Below are positions 8,043 through 12,998 of a DNA stretch of 12,998 bases, one piece after another; position 1 is the first letter of the stretch; each line of letters opens with the position of its first letter. The translations under genes and the position numbers were made by a program. Origin of the DNA: JANNAV01 sp031384695 (lineage in GTDB: Bacteria; Pseudomonadota; Alphaproteobacteria; Rhodobacterales; Rhodobacteraceae); NCBI GenBank assembly GCA_031384695.1, contig JANNAV010000298.1, positions 1-12,998 on the forward strand. The letters run 5' to 3'. Under the pieces are notes generated by a model. The model was not told where the DNA came from, searched no databases, and saw only the letters and a program-made list of their open reading frames with translations.

Positions 8043-8990
8043 TCAATTCAGCCGGTCCGCAAGCCAGTTGCTGATCAGGAACTGCGCAATTGCACCCTTT
8101 CTGCCCGGTTTTATCACCGGATGGCGGCCCGCCAGCACCTGCACCATCTCTTCACGGCTGACCCAGCGCGCATCTTCCAACTCGGCCGGATCAAGCGTGA
8201 TGGCGTCACTCACCGCCCGCGCATGGCAGCCAAACATCAAAGACGCCGGAAACGGCCAGGGCTGCGAGGCGAGATACCGCACCTCGCCCACCACAATGCC
8301 GCTTTCCTCGAACACCTCGCGCCGCACCGCCGCCTCCATCGTCTCGCCCGGTTCCACAAACCCCGCCAACAGCGAATACATCCCCTCAGGCCAGGCGGCC
8401 GAACGGCCCAGCAACAGCCGGTTGCCCCGCTCCACCAGCATGATCACCACCGGATCGGTGCGCGGAAAGTGATGCGCGCCGCAGGCCGGGCAATCGCGCT
8501 GCCACCCGCCTTGCGCCATCACCGACCGCCCGCCACAGGCGGCACAAAACCCGTGGCTCTGGTGCCACAGCAGCACCCCCTTGGCCATCGCCGCCAACTC
8601 GCCGTCGCGCGGGCTCAAAAGCGCCATCACATTGCGCAGATCCTGAAAGGCAAACCGGCTGGCCAATGCCGGATGGGTCTGCTCGGAAAGATCAAACAAC
8701 CCCGCCTCAACCGCCACCGCCTCGGGCGCCCAATGCGAGATATCTTGCGCAAAGGCCGGCCGCCCCGCGTCCAGCCCCAGAAAAACCGCAGGCCCCGCGC
8801 CGTGCAGAACCGGGCTGTCGGGCCCAAGCCACCCCAAGGCGCTGCCCGCCTCGATCAACGGCTTGCCGCGCCACAGCGGCAAAACCCGGCCCTTTAGCAG
8901 CATGGTCGCGAGCGCCGCCGCATCGCCCCGCAGCGCCGCCGCACGGTCAAGCCCCGAGCCGCCAAAGGTTACCTCTTCCGCGTGGCGCAT
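8043..8990 (-). CDS. nudC: NAD(+)/NADH diphosphatase NudC
   Basis: The enzyme hydrolyses NAD(H) to NMN(H) and AMP. In E. coli the family also removes NAD caps from RNA 5' ends. The protein has 315 residues, longer than E. coli NudC (257) because of a larger N-terminal domain (about 1-135). A zinc ribbon has Cys pairs at 149/152 and 167/170. The Nudix box is at 210-232 (GFVEPGETMEAAVRREVFEE), with the metal-binding E225, E228 and E229 in REVFEE. The diagnostic NADH-pyrophosphatase motif SQPWPFP follows at 243-249, ten residues after the box. All defining residues are present. ATG 8990 has AAAGG about 10 bases upstream. The gene is divergent from cpdB and upstream of the SRPBCC gene. Confidence 0.95.
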   Translation of the reverse strand: MRHAEEVTFGGSGLDRAAALRGDAAALATMLLKGRVLPLWRGKPLIEAGSALGWLGPDSPVLHGAGPAVFLGLDAGRPAFAQDISHWAPEAVAVEAGLFDLSEQTHPALASRFAFQDLRNVMALLSPRDGELAAMAKGVLLWHQSHGFCAACGGRSVMAQGGWQRDCPACGAHHFPRTDPVVIMLVERGNRLLLGRSAAWPEGMYSLLAGFVEPGETMEAAVRREVFEESGIVVGEVRYLASQPWPFPASLMFGCHARAVSDAITLDPAELEDARWVSREEMVQVLAGRHPVIKPGRKGAIAQFLISNWLADRLN

Positions 8991-9260
8991 GCCGGTTCTG
9001 CCTTTCCCCGGGCCACCACCCGTGGCCCCCCGCTGTCATGCCACGTCCCGCGCCGCAGTTCAAATCCTTGGTACGGGGGGCAAATCCCTGTTGGGGGGGC
9101 AAACCCTTGGCACTGTGGTTAATTCTGCAACTCTAAGCTGAAAATAGCAGTTCGTTCTTGCGCGCAGTCTTTCCAAACTGCCCAATAACTGGAACAAACC
9201 GCATAGCCTCTGGTCACTGCGAAAAACCGTTCCCCTGCCATCCGCCAGTCAAAGTACCCA
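8991..9260. other. Divergent intergenic region nudC/cpdB
   Basis: This 270-bp non-coding stretch must carry the promoters of both genes. It holds a 7-bp stem hairpin at 9010-9028 (GGGCCAC/GTGGCCC, loop 5), three imperfect 19-20-bp direct repeats at 9061-9118, and an AT-richer segment at about 9117-9260. No convincing -35/-10 pair could be chosen on either strand. Confidence 0.5.
9061..9118. repeat. Three imperfect direct repeats, about 19-20 bp each
   Basis: The units begin at 9061 (CAAATCCTTGGTACGGGGGG), 9081 (CAAATCCCTGTTGGGGGGG) and 9100 (CAAACCCTTGGCACTGTGG). All share CAAA-C/T-CC-C/T-TG-G/T, then a G-rich end. The 19-20-bp spacing places them on nearly the same DNA face. They lie about 140-200 bases before cpdB. 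They could be regulator sites or a decayed duplication; the sequence does not decide. Confidence 0.6.
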
Positions 9261-11207
9261 ATGCCCGCACCCGATACTGCCCCGGCGCACCCCGCGTCAC
9301 CCGAAACGCCCGCCCCCCCGCCCCACAGCATCGCGCTGCATCTGCGCCTGCTTGCCACCTCGGATCTGCACGCGCATGTGCTGGCGTGGAACTACTATTC
9401 CGACACGCCTTCGGAAAGCTGCGGCCTCGCGCGCACCGCCGCCCTGATCGCCCGCGCCCGCAGCGAGGCCGCCAATTGCCTGCTGTTTGACAACGGCGAT
9501 TTTCTGAACGGCAACCCGCTGGGCGATTTCGCCGCCGAAAGCCTTGCGCAACCGGGCGGCGCGGCGGCGCTTTGGCCGGGCCACCCGATGATCGCAGCGA
9601 TGAACCAGCTTGGCTATGACGGGGCCACGCTGGGCAACCATGATTTCAGCGCCGGGATCGGCCTGCTGACGGCCAGCCTCGCGCAAGCCAACTTCCCGGT
9701 GGTGGCCGCCAACATTCAGGTGATCCCCGAAGTTCTGGCCAACCCTGAATCCGCCGCCCGCAGCACCCCGCTTTTCACCCCCTATGCGCTGCTCGACCGC
9801 CACTTTCTGGATGCTGACGGCCAGTCCTGGCCGCTGCGCATCGGCATCATCGGGTTCCTGCCGCCGCAAACCCTGATCTGGGAACAGCGCCACCTCAAAT
9901 CGCACTACCAGACCAGCGAAATCCTCGCGACCGCCCGCAGGCTGGTGCCCGAACTGCGCGCCCGTGGCGCCGATGTCGTGATTGCCCTGTCGCATTCCGG
10001 CATCGATTCCGAAAGCACTGGCAACCAGGGCAACGGCGAAAACGTGTCCTTCGCGCTGGCGGCGCTTGCGGGCATCGACGCCACCATCGCCGGGCACACC
10101 CATCTGGTCTTCCCCACCGACGGCCCGGTGCGACAGGCGCACCCGCTGGTGATGCCCGGCTTTTTCGGCTCGCACCTCGGGGTGATCGACCTGCATCTGC
10201 AGCGCGGCGCCACCGGCTGGCGCGTGGTGGCGCATCAGACCGAAACCCGCCCGATCGCCGGCCGCGTGGCCAAAACCGGCCAGCTCACGGCGCTGGTCGC
10301 CTCGGTGCCGGAAATCGACGCCGCCGCCCGCCCCTGCCATGATGCCTTGCGGCGCCGTGCGGAAACCGTCATCGGCCAGACGCCGCACCCGCTGCACAGC
10401 TATTTCGCGCTGATCCAGCCGACAGCCGCCCTGCATCTGGTGGCCGAGGCGCAGATTGCCAGCGTGCGTGCCACCTTTCAGGGCGGCGACTATGCCGCCC
10501 TGCCGCTGCTGGCCGCCGTAGCACCCTTCAAGGCGGGCGGGCGCGGCGGGGCGGAAAACTATACCGACGTGCCCGCAGGCCCGCTGACCGCCCGCCACGC
10601 CGCCGATCTTTATGTCCACCCCAACAGCATCGTCGCCCTGCGCCTGCGCGGCCGCGACATCGCGCTGTGGCTGGAACGCGCCGTCAGCCTCTATCACCGC
10701 ATCCAACCCGGCGCGCAGGACGTCCCGCTGATCGACCCCGATTTCCCCTCTTTCAACTTCGACATGATCTATGGGCTGACCTGCCAGATCAACCTTTCGG
10801 CCCAGCGCCGCTTCGATGCGAAAGGCCGTGTGATCCACCCCCGCGCCCGCCGGATCACCGACCTGCGTTTTCACGGCCAACCCCTGCGGCCCGGGGCCGA
10901 AGTGGTGCTGGCCACCAACAGCTACCGCAGCAGCGGCGGCAGCGGCTTTGCCGGCACCACCCCGGACCGGGTGATCTATGAGGGCTGCAAACCGACGCGC
11001 GAGGTGCTGGAAAACCATATCCGCGAGACGGGCATCGCCACCCCGACCCCGCTTCCCGGCTGGCGCTTTGCGCCGATGCCGGGCACCACGGTGCTGTTCG
11101 ACAGCGCCCCCCGCGCGCTGGATCACCTGTCCGACGTGGCAAACCTGCGCATCGAGCCGGTAATGCCGCAGGCAAACGGCTTTCACCGCTTTCGCTTGCA
11201 CCTCTGA
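9261..11207 (+). CDS. cpdB: 2',3'-cyclic-nucleotide 2'-phosphodiesterase/3'-nucleotidase (CpdB type)
   Basis: The enzyme hydrolyses 2',3'-cyclic nucleotides to 3'-nucleotides and then to nucleosides and phosphate. The protein has 648 residues, the normal family length. The metallophosphatase domain (about 24-345) carries the metal ligands in TSDLHAH (D35, H37), DNGDF (D80), GNHDF (N126, H127), LSHSG (H245) and AGHTH (H279, H281). The C-terminal nucleotide-binding domain (about 365-600) has APFKAGGRGG (421-430), FPSFNFDMIYGL (495-506) and TNSYRSSGGSGF (552-563), all close to CpdB rather than UshA. The known homologue is periplasmic. Here the first 23 residues are a Pro/Ala-rich stretch with no hydrophobic core, so no signal peptide is seen. 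The nearest in-frame stop upstream is at 9204, so an extension could add at most about 18 residues, starting only from a CTG. No clear Shine-Dalgarno precedes 9261. Confidence 0.92.
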   Translation: MPAPDTAPAHPASPETPAPPPHSIALHLRLLATSDLHAHVLAWNYYSDTPSESCGLARTAALIARARSEAANCLLFDNGDFLNGNPLGDFAAESLAQPGGAAALWPGHPMIAAMNQLGYDGATLGNHDFSAGIGLLTASLAQANFPVVAANIQVIPEVLANPESAARSTPLFTPYALLDRHFLDADGQSWPLRIGIIGFLPPQTLIWEQRHLKSHYQTSEILATARRLVPELRARGADVVIALSHSGIDSESTGNQGNGENVSFALAALAGIDATIAGHTHLVFPTDGPVRQAHPLVMPGFFGSHLGVIDLHLQRGATGWRVVAHQTETRPIAGRVAKTGQLTALVASVPEIDAAARPCHDALRRRAETVIGQTPHPLHSYFALIQPTAALHLVAEAQIASVRATFQGGDYAALPLLAAVAPFKAGGRGGAENYTDVPAGPLTARHAADLYVHPNSIVALRLRGRDIALWLERAVSLYHRIQPGAQDVPLIDPDFPSFNFDMIYGLTCQINLSAQRRFDAKGRVIHPRARRITDLRFHGQPLRPGAEVVLATNSYRSSGGSGFAGTTPDRVIYEGCKPTREVLENHIRETGIATPTPLPGWRFAPMPGTTVLFDSAPRALDHLSDVANLRIEPVMPQANGFHRFRLHL

Positions 11208-11247
11208 TCGGCTATCCGGCATCCACCCAACCGCAGGCCCGGCACCC

Positions 11248-11874
11248 ATGTTCGATGCTATCCTTTTTGATCTTGACGGCACCCTGATCGATACCGAAAG
11301 CTTGGCGATGACCGCCGGGATGGCGGCGTTTGCCGCCCTCGGCCACACGGTGGACGCGGGCTTCATGCACCGGCTGGTGGGGGTCGATCTGCCCAATGCC
11401 GGCCGGATGATCGCGGCGGCGCATCCCACCCTTGATACGGCGGCGCTGAACCTGCACTGGCAACAGGGCTTTCAGTCCGCGATGGCACAGGGCCTGCCGC
11501 TGAAACCGGGGGTCGAGGTGCTGCTCGCCGCCCGCCTGCGCCCGATGGCGGTTGTCACTTCGTCGGGGCGGCGCGAGGCGCATCACAAGCTGAACCTCAC
11601 CGGCATCGCGGCGGCGTTTGTGCAGGTGATCACGGTGGATGATGTGCAATCGGCCAAACCGGCGCCCGACCCCTACCTGCTGGCTGCCACCCGGATGGGC
11701 ACCCAAGCCTCGCGCTGCCTGGTGTTCGAGGACAGCGAAACCGGCGCCGAATCCGCCTACCGCGCCGGCTGCTGCGTGGTGCAGGTGCCCGACGTGGTGC
11801 CAAGCGAGGGCCGCTGGGCGCATCATCTGGCACCCGATCTGCTGTCGGGCGCAAGGCTGGTGGGCCTGCTCTGA
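11248..11874 (+). CDS. HAD superfamily phosphatase/phosphatase-like hydrolase (beta-PGM-like subgroup)
   Basis: This is a 208-residue cytosolic Mg-dependent hydrolase of HAD subfamily IA. Motif I is FDLDGTLIDTES with nucleophile D8 and acid/base D10. A helical cap lies at about 15-85. Motif II is VTSS (103-106), motif III is K137 within SAKPAPDPYLL, and motif IV is EDSETG with E161 and D162. The sequence resembles phosphoglycolate phosphatase, sugar-phosphatase and beta-phosphoglucomutase-like proteins. Substrate cannot be assigned. It follows cpdB by 40 bp on the same strand without a terminator between, so co-transcription is likely and a role in clearing small phosphates fits the context. 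No terminator was found after it. Confidence 0.88.
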   Translation: MFDAILFDLDGTLIDTESLAMTAGMAAFAALGHTVDAGFMHRLVGVDLPNAGRMIAAAHPTLDTAALNLHWQQGFQSAMAQGLPLKPGVEVLLAARLRPMAVVTSSGRREAHHKLNLTGIAAAFVQVITVDDVQSAKPAPDPYLLAATRMGTQASRCLVFEDSETGAESAYRAGCCVVQVPDVVPSEGRWAHHLAPDLLSGARLVGLL

Positions 11875-12203
11875 ACCGACGCGGGGCCACCGGCCGGTTG
11901 ATACCACTTGTTGACCAATACCATGCCACCCTGCCCGCATGTCCGCCTACATCCGCCCCAAGATCCCCGGCGCCTCGGTGTTTTTCACCGTGGCTCTGGT
12001 TGACCGGGGGGCAAGCCTGCTGGTCGAAGAAATAGCGCTGTTGCGACAGGCGGTGCGGACGACGAAGGCCAAACGGCCAGTCGGCATTGATGCGTGGGTG
12101 GTACTGCCGGACCATATGCACGCGGTGTGGACGCTGCCAGAGGGCGACGCGGATTTCCCGGGCCGCTGGCGCGAGATCAAGGGGCAGTTTTCGATGGCGC
12201 TGG

Positions 12204-12228
12204 GTAGGGCGGGGCGTGCCCCGACTCA
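12204..12228 (+). repeat. REP-like hairpin A (left arm of internal inverted pair)
   Basis: A GTAG head (12204-12207) is followed by the GC palindrome CGGGGC-GT-GCCCCG (12210-12223) and ACTCA. The 19 bases 12210-12228 recur as an exact inverted copy at 12296-12314. GTAG heads on hairpins are the hallmark of REP elements served by RAYTs. This copy lies inside the RAYT coding sequence. Confidence 0.65.
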
Positions 12229-12255
12229 TGTGCCGCAGAACCCATACGGCGCGGT

Positions 12256-12282
12256 GGGCGGGCGGGTGAGCGGGGATTTGGG
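12256..12282 (+). other. G-quadruplex-type G-run cluster between the internal hairpins
   Basis: GGG runs at 12256-12258, 12260-12262 and 12264-12266 are followed by GGGG at 12272-12275 and GGG at 12280-12282, with loops of 1, 1, 5 and 4 bases. This fits the standard four-run pattern with loops of 1-7. A further six-G run is at 12290-12295. Confidence 0.6.
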
Positions 12283-12295
12283 CGGTGTCGGGGGG

Positions 12296-12321
12296 TGAGT
12301 CGGGGCACGCCCCGACCTGCG
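12296..12321 (-). repeat. REP-like hairpin A' (right arm of internal inverted pair)
   Basis: This is an inverted copy of the left arm, exact over 19 bases (12296-12314) and matching at 22 of 23 bases when extended to 12318. It contains a perfect palindrome of 8-bp arms, GTCGGGGC-AC-GCCCCGAC (12299-12316). On the minus strand the head reads GCAG instead of GTAG. The TGA that interrupts the RAYT frame is its first three bases. Confidence 0.65.
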
Positions 12322-12490
12322 CGACGAAGTCGCCATCTGGCAAAAGCGGTTCTGGGAGCATCATATCCGCGACGATGCGGCGTGTGCGGTATTGTTGGAT
12401 CAATCCGGTGAAGCATGGGTTGGTCGTGCGGCCCGAGGATTGGCCGTATTCGTCATGGCAAAGGGATGGTGGCGGGGACGCGGGGAGTTT

Positions 12491-12579
12491 GTAGGGTGTG
12501 CATTCATGCGCACCGATGCGGGGAATGGGCGGTGTTGGGTTTGATGCGGGGAAATTGGTGCGCAGGAATGCACACCTAC
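12491..12579. repeat. REPIN-like element: two inverted GTAG-headed hairpins
   Basis: Copy 1 on the plus strand has GTAG at 12491-12494 and the hairpin GGTGTGCA-TTCA-TGCGCACC at 12495-12514. Copy 2 on the minus strand has GTAG (CTAC at 12576-12579) and the hairpin GGTGTGCA-TTCC-TGCGCACC (12557-12576). Both have an 8-bp stem with one G-T wobble at the same place and a 4-base loop. Stems are identical; only the loop and one G after the head differ. The 42-base spacer holds an 11-base direct repeat GATGCGGGGAA at 12515 and 12543. The RAYT relic's stop TAG (12492-12494) lies in the first GTAG. Two inverted REPs beside a RAYT gene are the known REPIN layout. Confidence 0.8.
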
Positions 12580-12723
12580 GCTTGCTGCGTTTGCCGAATG
12601 TCGATTGATCGGCTTGCCACTTTATGTAACACTCCTGTTGAAGGCTGCAAAGGTTGCAGTTGTCGACAGCGGATGCGGCGCTGATTTCAAGCGTGAAACC
12701 CTATTACATTTGAGGGGTGCATT
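12580..12723. other. AT-richer intergenic region before the Hcp-like gene
   Basis: No gene is seen on either strand. It contains a small dyad CTGCAA-AGG-TTGCAG at 12645-12659 and, next to it, the palindrome TGTCGACA at 12661-12668, possibly operator-like. A Shine-Dalgarno-like GAGGGG is at 12712-12717. No convincing promoter could be fixed. Confidence 0.4.
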
Positions 12724-12998
12724 TTGCCGAGTATCATGAAGATCATGGGAGATCGCGGGCCTCTCGATGGGGGCAGCCAGCATCCAAAACGGCAAGGTTG
12801 GTTCGATATCGTTCATTGGTACTTCAATCCCAGCACTCAAACCTTTGGCGGGGGATCAGCGAGATCCGAGCAATTTCGGGAAATCAGTGTTGTCCTTGCA
12901 GAATCGATACCGGCGGTTCGGCTCATCCCCTACATCATAGACGGCCACAGCTTTGATTGGTTGACCATCGAGCAATTCCCCCCAAAACCCGACTTGAT
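12724..12998 (+). CDS. Hcp-like (type VI secretion tube protein family) protein, N-terminal part, cut off by window
   Basis: An open frame of 91 codons runs off the right edge. From TTG 12724 the protein begins MPSIMKIMGDRG and continues with a charged loop, GWFDIVHWYFN (25-35), a glycine-rich GGGSA (42-46), a predicted strand FREISVVLAE (51-60), IPAVRLIPYIIDG and FDWLTIEQF. Hcp proteins have this order: M-x3-MKI-x-G-x2-G, a strand ending in W, a Gly-rich loop, then F-x-I/F-x5-D-x3-P-x-L. The resemblance is my own pattern reading. Start: TTG has GAGGGG 6 bases upstream, and it supplies the Hcp-like first residues. ATG 12736 and 12745 are alternatives. Base composition is clearly lower in GC than the rest of the window. 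A different family is possible because the C-terminal part is missing. Confidence 0.55.
   Translation, partial: MPSIMKIMGDRGPLDGGSQHPKRQGWFDIVHWYFNPSTQTFGGGSARSEQFREISVVLAESIPAVRLIPYIIDGHSFDWLTIEQFPPKPDL

Larger units (their letters stand above)
11939..12494 (+). pseudogene. REP-associated tyrosine transposase (RAYT), broken by a stop and a frameshift
   Basis: RAYTs are single-copy HUH/Y1-type nucleases that act on REP hairpins. The first part (MSAYIRPKIPGASVFFTVAL...) reads to a TGA at 12296-12298 and contains DAWVVLPDHMHAVWTLPEGD with the metal-binding HMH at residues 59-61. After the stop, the same frame continues with VAIWQKRFWEHHIRDDA (about 12329-12379). The conserved tail YCWINPVKHGLV...WPYSS (about 12392-12458) is then found in another frame, ending at TAG 12492-12494. 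Compared with the usual family pattern (...DDADFARHVDY-x3-NPVKHG), about 11 bases are missing between GCG at about 12380 and TATTGT. That loss accounts for the frame change exactly. The stop lies in the arm of a palindrome inside the gene. GC content equals that of the neighbours. No good Shine-Dalgarno site was found. Confidence 0.88.

Noticed and set aside
9010..9028. Hairpin near the nudC start as a terminator
   Set aside because: It sits close to the 5' end of nudC, has no T-tract on either strand, and no gene ends there. Its role is left open.
9033..9050. Pho-box half site CTGTCAT upstream of cpdB
   Set aside because: The second half after a 4-base gap does not match, and the site is more than 200 bases from the gene. 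It is probably chance.
9297..11429. Minus-strand open frame of 710 codons opposite cpdB
   Set aside because: The opposite strand encodes an intact CpdB with all metal-binding motifs. The antisense product has no recognisable family and a composition typical of shadow frames.
11889..11898. Palindrome ACCGGCCGGT between the HAD gene and the RAYT
   Set aside because: It is only 10 bp with no loop, T-tract or related copy. Such palindromes are expected by chance in GC-rich DNA.
11630..12403. Minus-strand frame overlapping the HAD gene and the RAYT relic
   Set aside because: It spans two recognisable plus-strand genes and shows no motif of its own.
12622..12840. Minus-strand frame of 72 codons beside the Hcp-like gene
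   Set aside because: It has no family pattern and overlaps the better-supported plus-strand frame with a Shine-Dalgarno site.

Overview
The window looks like a chromosome segment of a high-GC alphaproteobacterium of the Rhodobacter group (Rhodobacteraceae/Paracoccaceae). The evidence is the strong GC bias at third codon positions, a membrane-anchored cytochrome c of the cytochrome cy type, a Rhodobacterales-style YejABEF transporter, and a REP-associated tyrosine transposase (RAYT) of the type I recall from this group. The family assignment rests on recognised protein motifs only. No database search was possible.

Region 1 (1-5630, minus strand) is a compact operon read yejA-yejB-yejE-yejF. 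It encodes a peptide/microcin-C-type ABC importer: periplasmic binding protein, two permeases, and a fused double ATPase cut off by the left window edge. yejB/yejE and yejE/yejF overlap by 4 bp, and yejA/yejB are 7 bp apart. Region 2 (5750-7291) holds cycY (minus), followed by a hairpin terminator, and divergent from it a phenylalanine-pathway prephenate dehydratase (plus). A good sigma70-like promoter for cycY lies between them. Region 3 (7292-9260) holds an SRPBCC-fold protein and the NADH pyrophosphatase NudC, both on the minus strand. The non-coding stretches here carry several short tandem repeats. Region 4 (9261-11874, plus) holds a CpdB-type 2',3'-cyclic phosphodiesterase/3'-nucleotidase without a visible signal peptide, then a HAD phosphatase. 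With NudC these suggest nucleotide turnover or salvage.

Region 5 (11875-12998) is the accessory part. A RAYT gene is broken by an in-frame stop and by a frameshift. A pair of inverted GTAG/GCAG-headed palindromes sits inside the gene around a G-quadruplex-type G-rich spacer. A second, different inverted pair of GTAG-headed hairpins (a REPIN-like element) begins exactly at the relic's stop codon. Beyond this the base composition drops clearly. The window ends inside an open gene whose N-terminal pattern resembles Hcp, the tube protein of type VI secretion systems.

The first 11.9 kb is ordinary housekeeping and transport sequence. The most unusual material is the decayed RAYT with two nested REP-like families, followed by the low-GC Hcp-like gene at the right edge. 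No tRNA, rRNA or CRISPR array was seen.
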